A stretch of DNA of 64,000 nucleotides from Glebionis coronaria (taxonomy: Eukaryota; Streptophyta; Magnoliopsida; Asterales; Asteraceae), in NCBI GenBank assembly GCA_025667525.1, contig CM046878.1, positions 397,998,433 to 398,062,432 of the forward strand, in the 5' to 3' direction. This document shows positions 45,838 to 56,810 of this stretch, one piece after another. The position numbers were made by a program, and so were the translations under genes. Within the stretch, counting starts at the first letter, position 1. Each line of letters opens with the position of its first letter. The notes beneath the pieces were generated by a model. That model saw only the letters and a list, made by a program, of their open reading frames with translations. It did no database searches and was not told the origin of the DNA.

Positions 45838-46440
45838 TAAATTCGCAACATTTGGTCCTAAATTCGCAACTTTGTCTCTCAATTGCGAAATTCCTGCTTA
45901 ATTGCGAATTTGTTGCACTATTGCGGAATTAGTGTGAATTGCGAAATTGAATACTAGCTTATTACGAAATCCTGCCATATTGCGGAATTATCCTCATTGC
46001 AAAATCTTGCAATTAATTGCGGAATTGTGTGTTAAAGGGATTCCGAATTCATACTCTAGGGAATTGCGGATTTGTACATCAACACAATTGCGGAATTAGA
46101 GTTAATTGCGAAATTGTATTCCAGTGATTTCCGGAATTGTTCAGTTTCAGTGATTGCGGAATCTTGAATGAAAGGGAATTGCGGATTTGTGCTCAACAAA
46201 GAATTGCGGAATTGATCATATTAAGCAATTGTGGAATTGTATGTGTCTATAGATTGTGAAATCATGCTCATTCAGTAATTGCGGAATCTTATAACCTTAA
46301 TATTGCGGAATTGTGTTGCAATCCAAAGAATTGCGAATTTGTGTCACCTTAAACCACCATTGCGGAATTAATTCATAAGTTGCGGAATTGTGTCACTAAG
46401 AACCACTCTTGCGAATTTGTACTCCTCATTGCGAACTCTT
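45838..46440 (-). repeat. Degenerate short repeats, sense AATTCCGCAAT
   Basis: About twenty copies of ATTGCGGAATT or close variants (ATTGCGAATTTG, ATTGTGGAATT) on the plus strand, at irregular 20-30-bp spacing. They belong to the inverted leader fragment whose PBS is at 46511-46521. Confidence 0.85.
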
Positions 46441-46510
46441 AATTAATTTTCGAGTGATTTTTCGCTTTAGAATTTTTGGTTTATGGTGAATATAATTATT
46501 AGAATTTTCG

Positions 46511-46521
46511 CTCTGATACCA
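46511..46521 (-). promoter_or_regulatory. Initiator tRNA-Met type PBS of the inverted Copia fragment
   Basis: TGGTATCAGAG on the minus strand, two bases from the LTR end GATGTTAACA. Confidence 0.85.
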
Positions 46522-46523
46522 GT

Positions 46524-46823
46524 TGTTAACATCATAAGATTCAAGCTAACAAGATGGTGATCCGGAGGTCGGGGAGGATAAAAGAAGTATTTAGACATTT
46601 TTAGAGAGAGAAAGATAAAGCTTGAAATGAGTGTGTGTATTTAGAAAGAGAAGTGAAATACACAAAATAAGAAGAATCCTCACCCCTCCATGGAAGTATG
46701 GAGGGGTATATATAGTCTAAGCAAGAGGTCACTTTGACAACATGTCAAAAGTAGTCCCTCCACGTTTTGCCTATCTGAGTCAAATGTAATTCCGTAAATG
46801 GCGCTCACATTTTAGGCCTAACA
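46524..46823 (-). repeat. LTR of the inverted Copia fragment, 300 bp
   Basis: Minus strand TGTTAGGCCT...GATGTTAACA with a TATATA promoter-like tract near 46715, bounded by PPT and PBS of its own family. Confidence 0.85.
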
Positions 46824-47186
46824 ATCTTCCCCAATGTGGAGACATACGTAATTACTTACAATGTTCCTAACAAGTTAAAATACAACAAAATAAAGTCTTC
46901 CAAGGCGCTTCCAATGCTGAGGATGTCTTTTAATTCTTCTTGTCTTCATAACTTGTACCTCAGGTTGAATCCTCTTTGTCTTTGCTTGTTGTGGAACAAT
47001 TGTAATATGCATGATTTGGATTAATTTCCCCCAAATTCATGCAGCATGTATTAAAAAACTTTCTTCATAGACTTCTTTTTGACGAAGTTTCTGAATCAGC
47101 TTCCCCCCAAACCAATATCTGTATCTTAAGCAGATTCTGACACTTTGATGTAGTTTGAACAATCTTCTAGCTCATCGGTTAAAGTG

Positions 47187-47537
47187 GTTCATACTGATAG
47201 AGGTACATAATTTTTGAATTCAAATATGAGAAAGTATTTTGAAGCCAAAGGGATTGAACATGAAACATCTATTGCTCGAACAACCTAACAAAACGGCGTT
47301 GTTGAAAGACGAAACCGTACTTTAGTTGAGGCTGCTCGAACATTATTATCCGCTTCAATACTTCCACTATACTTTTGGGCTGAAGCCGTGTCAACCGCAT
47401 GCTACACACAAAACCGCTCCTTAATTATCCCAAGACACTAAAAGACACCATATCACATAATTCATGATCGAAAACCTTCACTCAAACACCTTCATGTTTT
47501 TGGATGTACTTGTTACATTATTCACGATGGTGAAAAT
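47187..47537 (+). pseudogene. E10 integrase core remnant
   Basis: One frame reads VKVVHTDRGT, a stop, then FEAKGIEHETSIART, a stop, QNGVVERRNRTLVEAARTLL and LPLYFWAEAVSTACYTQNRS. This is the Copia integrase core with its second Asp (HTDRG) and the catalytic Glu (VVERRNRT). Stops at about 47209 and 47288, and another near 47440, kill it. The zinc module, gag and protease expected upstream are absent; other sequence begins at about 47180. Confidence 0.87.
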
Positions 47538-49154
47538 TTGGATAATATGAAAGAGAAAGGTGATGCATGTATACTTGTAGGATATGCAACTCAGTCTAAA
47601 GGATATAGAGTGTACAACAAGAGAACAAAATTGATAGTCGAGACTATTCATATCCGATTTAATGAATTACAAGAAATGGCACTTGAACAAAACAATTTAA
47701 GTCCCGATCCACAACGACAAACGACTTCCGTTCACAACCGCACGGAACTCGGAACTCAAGACCACAACAATGAACCGTCAAGTTCAACGCTGGTTCCAGA
47801 AAATGTTCCTAGAGCTGATATGACAGTCGATACGACAATTGAAGAGTTGGAAATGTTATATGGACCAATGTATGATGAATATTTCACGGGGGAGAAACAA
47901 GTTGTATCGAAGTCTTCCGCTGTTACTCATGATAAGGATGATGATACCGATCATCATCAACAACCGGATACAACTTCATCTACTTCAACACGGGTTGATG
48001 CAAATTTACATTCTCATAATATCATTTCAACAATCGATCCTACAACATCCATAACTACTGTCATAGCTCCAGAGAACTCAAATCAAGCAGACAATGCATT
48101 ATTTGACGAAGACGAATTTATCAACCCATTCGGTACACCGGTACACGAAACTGGAGAGTCTTCTACTCGCCATGTTGATCCGTCAAATATGCATACATTC
48201 TACCAACGACATCCTTCAACACATCATTGGACCCGAGATCATCCTTTGGTTCATGTTATTGGAAATCCTTCACAGCCCGTTCGCACAAGACGACAGCTTA
48301 ACACCGATGGTGATGTTTGTATGTTCGCACTCGCCGTGAGTTCATCTGAACCAAAAAACATCAAAGAAGCCATGGCTGATCACGCTTGGATTGAATCGAT
48401 GACGGATGAACTTCAACAATTTGAAAGACTTAAAGTCTGGGAACTTGTTGACAGACCATACGATGTAATACCTTTAAATCTTCAATGGATCTGGAAAAAC
48501 AAGATGTATGAGGAGAACACGATCATCAAGAATAAATCTAGGCTAGTGGCTAAAGGGTATGGACAGAAAGAGGGTATTGATTTTGAAGAATCATTTGCAC
48601 CAGTAGCTCGAATGGAAGCGGTCAGGATTTTTCTTGCTTATGCTGCACATAAGGGATTAATTATCTATCAAATGGACGTAAATACGGCGTTGCTTAACGG
48701 TCCTTTGAAGGAAGAAGTCTATGTCACACAGCCGGAAGGATTCGTCAATCCTCATTATTATGACAAGGTGTATCGTCTCCACAAAGCACTTTATGGACTC
48801 AAGCAAGCTCCAAGGATGTGGTACGACGAGCTCTCGAAATTTCTAGTCTCTAAAGGTTTCTCTAAAGGTCAAGATAAGCTTGTGGGATGGTCTTCCAAGA
48901 AGCAGGATTGCACGTCACTTTCATCAGCCGAAGCGGAGTATGTGTCTCTATCTGCGTGTTGTGCTCAAGTTCTTTGGATGAGAACACAACTCACGGATTA
49001 TGGATTCCACTTTGATAAAGTACCTATGTACTGTGACTCAAAGTCTGCCATAGCCATCTCCTGCAATCCGGTACAGCATTCCTGCACGAAGCACATTGAT
49101 GTCAGATATCACTTCATTAAGGAACAAGTTAAAAAGGGTATTGTTGAATTATAA
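47538..49154 (+). pseudogene. E10 integrase end, RT N-terminus fused to RNase H C-terminus
   Basis: Open frame of 538 residues. Residues 1-45 are the integrase end ([20 protein letters not shown]). An Asp/Thr-rich spacer follows to about 270. RT begins at [20 protein letters not shown] and includes [40 protein letters not shown] and [20 protein letters not shown]. Immediately after SKGFSKG the sequence jumps to [20 protein letters not shown] of RNase H. The segment with the YVDD catalytic site and the RNase H start, roughly 250 codons in relatives, is deleted without changing frame. The frame ends at a premature TAA, and 47 more family-like residues follow it. Confidence 0.9.
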
Positions 49155-49293
49155 TTTGTTGGAACTGATTACCAACTAGCTGACTTGTTTAAAAAAGCTC
49201 TTTCGAAAGAGAGGTTTGCGTATCTTGTTAGGCAAATTGGTATGAGATGTTTGACTCTAGCAGAACTGGAGGTTCTGGCAAATAATCCTGCTT
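49155..49293 (+). pseudogene. E10 pol C-terminal tail after premature stop
   Basis: In frame after the TAA at 49152: FVGTDYQLADLFKKALSKER and then RQIGMRCLTLAELEVLANNP, ending TGA at about 49293. Confidence 0.8.
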
Positions 49294-51688
49294 GATTCTC
49301 TATCAAACATCTACTTGTAAATATTAATGAAAAAGAAAAATACAAAATTAAAAAATCTTTGATAATCCAAAAATATTCTTCTCGGCATGTCTTTCAGTAT
49401 TGATAATATGGACGTACCTAGAAATGTCGCTCAATAACGACACAGGTGTGTACATAAAGCTCGAATGAAAGTTGTAAATATTTTTCAAAACATGTCATTT
49501 CTATCTTTTATACAGGAAATTGTCTCTTCTGTACAATATTTCCAACAACGGGTAGAGCAATATATCTCGGGTTGAGCTTGTCACAAAACATTCAACGTTT
49601 TGAGCTCAACACAATGGCTTGTAATCAGTTTCAGATTGCAACCCGGAACTATATTCACGGGGGAGTGTACGATTTCGTGCTCTTACCCTTAGCAAAAGAA
49701 GTTAAATATTCTTACACTTGAGTGGATTCGTCAAGACATTCAAAGTCTATGAACTCAAGTTTATGCTTTATAAAAACCTTTTCGACAAAAAGAATTGATT
49801 TTTCAAAAGCGTTGAACACATTTTTTTCCTGAATTTCTCAATGATTTTCAAAATCTTTCAAAAATTGTGTGTTCAACAACTCCTATCCTCAAAAGTTTAA
49901 TGTGGATCATATCCTCATAATGACAATTCCATTGGATCAATTTTTTAAGGGGGAGCATTCCAAAATACATGCTTAGTTTGACACATCTTTCTCCCGAAGA
50001 TTTTCAAGACTATTTTACAAAATATATTTTAATCAAATTTGGTATCTCTAATATCAAAAGATTTTATGTATTAGAGATAGGGGGAGAAAATGTGATCTAA
50101 AGACTCAAGCACTCATGGTTTCGATCAAATACCCACAACATCTTTAATTTACGACGTTATTGGTGTCAAAAGGGTGGTTATGTTAAGTCCTATGATCCAA
50201 CCAGAACGGGATGGATCTTCCAGGGACAATCAAATAGATTATTAGAAGTCCTTAAGAAAGATGGAGTAGAATGTGAACGAAGCTGAATGCCGACTAAGTA
50301 CTGATGATAGCACTGGAACAATCACAACAAGGTGTTATTGATGATGTCTTGGTAAGCATTAAAGAGGTTGAAGAATGAAAAAGAAATATAAGGATAAAGG
50401 GTCTAAAGAAAGAAGCCCTCCATACAACTTAGGCAGAAACCGGGTCAACACAACATGAAGACAACTCATCATGGACCCAGTGATGTGAAGCACAACCCTT
50501 TTCTAGCTACTCAGGCTTCTCTCAAAAGAAGTTTGTTTTATTGTCACGGAGATCAACACGACTTCTATTGACTTTCTCACTCCGAGATAGTTGATATTGA
50601 ATAGGTGGCATCTGCTCCAGCCTCCGACCACTAAAAGTGCACAAATCGAGTCTAGAGCCAAGAGATCAATCAAATCTCGTTATGACACACGGATGAAGAT
50701 CAGGAGAGTCCTACGCTATATCCTTGTGATATTTCTAGAACACTCAGAGTGATACTACTTAGTATTCACAATGATGAGTGGAAATCCTTCCAGTGTTAAC
50801 ATCTAACAGCACTGCGGTAGGTCATATGCAAGATTCTTTATGAATTGAACATGTGTAAAACTAAAAAGCAACAGTGGTTTGATTCTGAATTGATTCAAAC
50901 TCGTTTCAGGTTTCTACGCAATATCTTTATGGTCTTGCCAAAACATTCAGAGTGATATTCATTAATATTCACAGTGACGAATGGAAATCCTTCTAGCGTC
51001 AACATCAAACAGCGCTACGGTAGGTGACTTGTGAGATTCTTATGAATCAAACTTGTGTCAACTGGAAAGCAACAATGTTAAGATTCTTAATGAATCAAAC
51101 TTGTTCCAGGAATTTGAATTGACGACTTTAATCAAGCGGATATTTATCCAATTGATTCACTCTTTATGTTCGCATTCTTGCTTTGAGACGGTCAAATATA
51201 GAGAACGGCTAGTACAGCCGCGAAACCCTGTCAAGGAGATTCTTAATTGAATCTACCTAATCATAGGTACGGTATTTAATATCGTATAACGGTCTTCACC
51301 GACCGGAGGTAAAACACTACCGATTTAGGACGAATGTCAAAGCCATTCAGTCCGTGTCTATGTTTTGTCTCGAGAAGGTGGCGTCACGGTGTACTCAGAA
51401 AAGTCAAAGATTCAAAACCACATATTCATGCCCAAAGACTTATTTAACAATTAATAGTGTGAGCATGTGGATAAAGACACAAGATCGCAAGATGGCAAAG
51501 ACAAGTCAAGAATGACTTGAAGATCTCAAGATAAAAGACTAAGTCGAAAGACAATGACAAAGGCTCAAAGATCATAGCATGAAGGAACAAAACTACCGTT
51601 ACACGTTCAAGATTCAATTATGACGAAATTCATAAATCTCCACTGGAATCCAAATATCGAAGAGGAATGACCTCACATTGGGGGAGAT
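49294..51688 (+). other. E10 3' non-coding region
   Basis: About 2.4 kb without a recognisable gene. It includes a GGGGGAGCATTCC / GGGGGAGAAAATG pair of purine motifs (49950, 50080) and the tandem duplication at about 50705-51100. It ends with the PPT CATTGGGGGAGAT. Confidence 0.65.
50705..51100. repeat. Diverged tandem duplication of about 200 bp
   Basis: The block with CTACGCTATATCC...GAGTGATA...GGAAATCCTTCCAG (from 50710) recurs from about 50913 with scattered substitutions and small indels. Confidence 0.75.
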
Positions 51689-52056
51689 TGTTAGCCCCAA
51701 AATATTGAGTCAAACAAGAATGTTCGGTCATAGGTTATTATTGTAACATTAATTAGAACGTTGTAATAGGTAGTTAATTAGTCGTGGTTTACGGGCTTGG
51801 ATTTAAACTAATTAAAGTCCAAAAGACAAGCCCGGTCCAATATATAGCCCATTAAAGCCCGCATGTAGGTGGACTATATATACTCCCCTCCTAGGATGTT
51901 AGGAGGGTTGGTTGTTCACTTTATTCTTTCTTAATCTAATATTCAAAAAGTTAATCATCTCCTTCTCTCTACTTTCTCTCACTACTTTCTCTCTCTAGGA
52001 ATTCATCTCTTTTCATCTATTTTTTATCTATAATCATCTAAATATATGGGACAACA
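51689..52056 (+). repeat. E10 3' LTR, 368 bp
   Basis: TGTTAGCCCC...GGGACAACA with a TATATATA box at 51875-51882. Followed by AATTG (52057-52061). Confidence 0.94.
51875..51882 (+). promoter_or_regulatory. TATA-like box of E10 LTR
   Basis: TATATATA followed by CTCCCC in the 3' LTR; the 5' copy has one substitution here. Confidence 0.5.
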
Positions 52057-52061
52057 AATTG

Positions 52062-52376
52062 TTTAATTAAGATTTAAATAGTTTAAAAGTATTTTTCTTT
52101 TCAAATAGATTAAGTAGTATAATAGTAATTTCTTTTTAATAGATTAAATTAGATTTAAGTTTTGTTTAAATTTAAAATAGTTTTTTAATTTGTTAAAATA
52201 GTTAAATTTTAAATAGTTAAGTTTTAGTCTATAATAATAAATAGTTTTTTAGTTTTTTAGTTTTTAATACCAAAACAAAGTTTTATTAACCAAGAACAAT
52301 TAATCTTACGTTAAAATTGGAAATCAATTCGAGTGAGTCGAGGAAGGAAAAATGATATACTAAAAAAATGCATACA
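52062..52376 (+). repeat. E5 3' LTR, second part
   Basis: Continues the LTR after the Copia insertion and matches the 5' LTR remnant 36310-36517. Directly followed by a short inverted copy of its own sequence (52383-52402). Confidence 0.82.
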
Positions 52377-52405
52377 TTAAATTTTTAACGTAAGATTAAT
52401 TAAAC

Positions 52406-54585
52406 AATTTAATTAATCTACTTGATGGACGAAAACCAATTTAATTAATTTAATTTAATTTAATTAGTGAGTCGAGGTGGGAGAGTGCTACTTGATGGAC
52501 GAAAACCATGTATTTGATCCCGGTGGATGTGTTTCAAGCTTCTTCCTATGCTAATCAAGGTCGAGTTAGGCTCACGACTCGGTTAACAAAAACAAGCGCT
52601 TCTCGGGAGGCAACCCGCAATATCTATCCTTTTCCTTTTGTTTTTATAATAAGTGTAGGGGGAGACCCTAGTATGTGTTTGTTGTTTTCTTTCTTATCAT
52701 GTGCAGGGATTCGAGCTTTCAAAGATACATTCTTGATGACTTTTGACGACCCCTGATTCCGTGTTCCCGTCTTACCGGTTCTATCCTAAACTCTTTTGAT
52801 TCTCTATTTTATATTCTTCAATATTAAAATAGGGATCACTTTAGTTGTCTCTTCCTTAGCAAGATTTAAACAACATGCACAATGTCCTAAGTGTAGGGGA
52901 GTTTACTTCCACATGCTTAAACATTGAGGACAATGTTTATATTAAGTGTAGGGGGACTTCTCTCGAAGTTAAGTGGGCTTTTCCTTGTATTTGTCCTCAT
53001 TTTAACCGAAAAATTGATTTTTCGACATTTTTCAAAATTTTGGATCTATTTTGGCCTTGTAGTTTTTCCTTTGTTATATTTTTTTTCTTTGCTAGAATAA
53101 ATTTTAATAAAGTGGTTTTGTTTTTCAACGTTGTGAATCTTTTGACTCAACCCGAGTTTACTTATCCAAGTTTACTCTAGCTAGTATCCTTAACGTGTTT
53201 AAGTCAAGTTTTGCTAATCTTTTACTTAGGGAACTTGAAAATGCGAAAGTCTTAACTCTTACGGGTTAAGAACAAGAACTTTTCGCAAGTTCCTATAATT
53301 GATCCTAGAAAGTAGTTTATCAAGGGAACTTTAAAATGCGAATTCTAAACTTGAAAAAGTCTAAGAAGTTGCAAGATCCTATAGATGACTTGAAAACCCG
53401 AAGCTTTGATTTAATAGGCTAAGCATCCACGAGTCTCATTCCTTGAGATTTTAAATTGTGGAGAACGAGAGATGATAGAGTTAATTATAAGTTTGGTATT
53501 CTTTCATGAATTTATGTGAGTTGATTATAAGCTTTTTCTCCCATCTCTTGCTAATAAATTTAATTGCAATAAATAAGGTTGTACGATTTGAAAAGTTACT
53601 TAGCGTCTAGCCCAAGATCGTTTAAAAGTTGCCCGGTATTAATTAGAGTTTATAGCCAAGGTATAACTTATTGAAGCGAGATGTGAAGATTGGCGAGTCC
53701 GAAAAGTCCCTAACAAGGCATGAGGGCTACATTTTGTTGCTAAAGATCCCAAGTGATGTGAAGAATAATTTATCAACAATCAATATGTAGGATCGAGACA
53801 CACGACGAAAAGCAAATACTCCCCTAAAGATCATGGAGAAGTCTATCCAAAAAGGCCCTAACAAGGTATGAGGATAAATAGATCCAAGTCCTAAAAGGAG
53901 GCGGATCTTGTATATCATAATCCCAAATAAAGATTGGAGAAAAATGAAGAAGTCGTGGTCCAAATATGAAGAATCTCTCAAAAAGTTTAAGTGAAGAAAT
54001 TCCTATTATGAAGAGAAGACCATTATTTCATGAACGTCTCTCAAGATTTGAAGTATGAAGTCACTGCCAAATATCGGTCCGAGAAAGGTCTCAAATCGTG
54101 AAGCGAGTTATGCCAAGATACGAACTTTATGAGGTCCCGAGAAGCAGTTTTAAAAGATTTTTTCCTTTAGCTAAGTATTGATTAAATCATCCTACTTTAT
54201 TTTCAGCCTAAATAACTATCGAAATAAGTCAACAATGCATCCTCGTGATCATTCAAGACAATCATAAAATATAAGAGATACACCTAGGAATAAAGGAGTC
54301 TAAGTGAATAATTGGGCCACATGAATTCGTGTTAGTTTGCTAACTTATAATAACAATGATCTCGTTTTTAAGATTGGTATGGGAACGTGAAACTTGAGGG
54401 TGATAAACATTCATGACAATCCAAAACCCTAAGGTAAGTCTTTGATATTTTTACTTGTTTTCTATCTCTTTTATGTCTTATGTTTAATAAAGTCCAAGAT
54501 GGATTGATTATGATGAAAAATGTAAAACTTGCTTTGTAGTTAATGCATTGCATGAGGACATTGCAATGGTCAATTGTAGGGGATT
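52406..54585 (+). other. E6: 3' end of another Athila-like element (3' UTR)
   Basis: Starts in degraded sequence with a 69-bp-period repeat of CTACTTGATGGACGAAAACC, then YVFDPGG-coding remnants (52508) and GCGCTTCTCGGGAGGCAACC. PPT-like AAGTGTAGGGG motifs at about 52652, 52891 and 52947, and conserved blocks at 52921, 53141 and 53420 match E4 and E5. A segment at 53195-53415 has no counterpart in them. Ends with the PPT at 54573-54585. No ORF of note. Confidence 0.75.
54573..54585 (+). promoter_or_regulatory. E6 polypurine tract
   Basis: ATTGTAGGGGATT next to the LTR start TAATAAGTGTG. Confidence 0.7.
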
Positions 54586-55024
54586 TAATAAGTGTGAAAA
54601 CACTTATCCTTTTACCACTTAATTATAATAATAACCAAGCCAAAACTTGTATTTTATGTCGTAAATGTCGGAATTATGCGTGGTTTGTGTTTTTGTTTTG
54701 ATTTAGGATCAAAATGTGAAAAGGGAGGAAAACACGGGCTTTCACGGGCTTTTATCGAAGAAAAAGACGAAAGACGAAGTCGAAAGATCAAGAGTGCAAA
54801 AAGAACGGAAGTCCAAGGCCTATTCTGAAGATTTATCGAAGAAAAGTCTAAAGACGGAAGTTTAATAAAGCCGAAGAACTCAAGTCTAAATACGTGAAGA
54901 TATTATAAGACGATTTCAATTAATCCCGAGACAAAGTCGAAAAAGTCAAAGAATTTAGAAGACGAGAAGACAAGAGAAGAAAGAAAGGAGCAACACATGC
55001 TAACCTTCCTAATCACCCAAATAC

Positions 55025-55047
55025 CCTCCTAATGACACATTAGGAGG
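55025..55047. other. Perfect hairpin in E6 LTR
   Basis: CCTCCTAATG / CATTAGGAGG arms with a 3-nt loop ACA; a near-perfect copy lies in the E11 LTR at 61681-61703 close to its TATA box. Confidence 0.7.
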
Positions 55048-55560
55048 TGTTGACTATCTTGACAAAATAGCTCTTCCATTTAATTACTTGCACTTTTCTT
55101 AATGTCATTTACTTAATTGTCATATAATTATCTTGACTTGCACCTTAAATTTGTATGTTTAATCTTTACTTTTAATTGTTGAATCTTATTTTTACTCAAG
55201 TTTTTAATTAATCTCTCATTCTATCTTTCTTGTCTTGATTTAATCTTTGTTCTTATTATCTTATTGTCATCCTTATTTGATTAATTGTCATGTTTTTGTG
55301 TTTATGATTGTGTTAGCTTATTGGTTTTATAGCTTATTGTGTGCTTTTCTTATATTTAATCAAGTGTTTTAAAAGTTATTTTTATAAAACTTGATTTAAA
55401 TATTTTTATTATTTAGTGTTTTTAAAAGTTTTTAAATTTTGGTTTAATTGTTTTTTCTTAAATTTGATTTGGTTAAGTTTTTAGTTGAGTGCTTACTAGC
55501 TTGTAGCTTATTTTTGATTTGTTCTTATTAAGTTTCTTATCCGGGTTCTTTAAAAACCCT

Positions 55561-56180
55561 AACATTCCGTATAAGCTTCCACTTGCAACATTCCGGATAG
55601 TGACAGTGATTCCGGATTAGCTTGAGTAGCTAATTCCGGATAAGGGTTCTAAATGGAATTACGGAAAAGGATCCGGATAGCCACAAGAAACAAATATTCC
55701 GGATACTAGCCAAAACCAACATTTCGGATAAAGGCTTAGGTTGTTTATTCTGGATATAGCTGCAAACCTTGGATTCCCGATAGCGAACTTGGAACACATT
55801 CCGGATAAGAGAAAGGAGGCAGATTCCAGATAAAGATTTGGAAACGTATTCCGGATAGTACCCATAACACGGATTCCGGATAAGTATCCGGAATAAAGAT
55901 TCCGGATAGTGACAACTTCTGAATTCCAGATAAGGGCTACTAAGCAGGATTCCGGATAAGCTTCCGAACTTCTGATTCCGAATAAAGGTAAGTAGCAGGA
56001 TTCTGGATAAGCCGCATTAAGAGAATTCCAGATAAGCTTCTGTTTGGGTTATTCCGGATTAGTGACAGCTCAGGGATTCCAGATATTGGTGAATTTTAGG
56101 ATTCCGGATAAGGCAAGGTTTGTTATTCAGGATAAGAGTAAGTTTGGTATTCCGGGTAGTGATAGTATCTCGGGTTCCGA
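55561..56180 (+). repeat. Degenerate ATTCCGGATA repeats in E6 LTR
   Basis: More than twenty copies of ATTCCGGATA(AG) at irregular spacing of 20-30 bp; variants are mostly ATTCTGGATA or ATTCCAGATA. Mirrored in the E7 LTR. Confidence 0.9.
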
Positions 56181-56562
56181 CTTAGGTTTGTTTGTTCCCT
56201 GTTTTATTTTCAAGCATTTATTTTTCTGCCATTTTTATATAGTATTATTTTAATTGTTTTTCTTTATTTTAAATTTCAAGTTTGCATTTGTAATATATTG
56301 TCAAATTTACTTTTCGTCAAGTATTAATTTTTGTCATTTAATTAATTTACTTTTAAAAGTTTTAATATTGCACCATTTATGTTTTAATTAGTTTTAGCTT
56401 CAATTACCGTCATTTACTTTAAAGTTTTGTACATTTACTTTACAACAACGACAAATCTATTATTTTACCCACCAAAAGACGACTGAGTCGCACACGGATA
56501 ACCCTTTTTCAAGTCAAAAAGTCTGGTTCAACGATATTTTTATACTGGGCAAAAACCTAGTT

Positions 56563-56793
56563 TTAAAGAAAATAGAGAATATATATGCACTTTTAAAAAT
56601 AAAATCTTTTTGGTGCAAAACTTTTGAAAAAGAAATGCTTTTTATCGTTTTTTAATGTTTTTGGATTTTTGAAATTTTTTTATTTTTAGGACTTTTTGGA
56701 AATTTTTAAGCAAGAAAAATAACGTTCACGAGTGAACGGATCCCAAAATTCAACGCGTCTCTCACAGAAAACCGTTAATCTTCACGAAAAGAG
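56563..56793 (-). other. E7 leader fragment
   Basis: Minus-strand leader like those of E3 and E5, beginning at the PBS and cut after about 230 bp where the E6 LTR ends. Contains the stem-loop 56723-56738. Confidence 0.8.
56723..56738 (-). other. Palindromic stem-loop downstream of E7 PBS
   Basis: CGTTCAC / GTGAACG, a perfect 7-bp stem with a 2-nt loop, 55 nt from the PBS and flanked by GGATCC (56738-56743). Confidence 0.75.
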
Positions 56794-56808
56794 CCGGCAG
56801 CGGCGCCA
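56794..56808 (-). promoter_or_regulatory. E7 primer binding site (tRNA-Asp type)
   Basis: TGGCGCCGCTGCCGG on the minus strand, two bases from the LTR end. Confidence 0.87.
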
Positions 56809-56810
56809 TT

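Larger units (their letters stand above)
45838..47180 (-). mobile_element. Inverted, permuted fragment of a related Copia element inside E10
   Basis: On the minus strand the order is 3' internal end with PPT (CACATTGGGGAAGAT, 46838-46824), LTR (46823-46524), PBS (46521-46511), leader (to about 45838). Thus one LTR has internal sequence on both sides, the reverse of a normal insertion. PPT and LTR start resemble those of E10, so both belong to related families. Outer limits are approximate. Confidence 0.75.
45192..52056 (+). mobile_element. E10: defective Ty1/Copia retrotransposon
   Basis: A 6865-bp element with 368-bp LTRs, AATTG target duplications and a CATTGGGGGAGAT PPT, inserted in the E5 3' LTR. 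The LTRs differ at about 12 of 368 sites (about 3%), so it is older than E2. The coding region keeps part of integrase, RT and RNase H in Copia order (integrase before RT). Gag and protease are missing, replaced by an inverted fragment of a related element. Confidence 0.92.
54586..56562 (+). repeat. E6 3' LTR, about 1.98 kb
   Basis: Starts TAATAAGTGTGAAAACAC and ends GGGCAAAAACCTAGTT. It has a hairpin at 55025-55047 and the CCGGA-type repeats at 55561-56180. It is the inverted counterpart of the E7 LTR (56811-58010) and a relative of the LTR at 60106-62148. Confidence 0.82.

Noticed and set aside
45838..46440. CRISPR-like array
   Set aside because: Repeats are degenerate with irregular spacing and lie in a plant retrotransposon leader; no spacers of uniform length.
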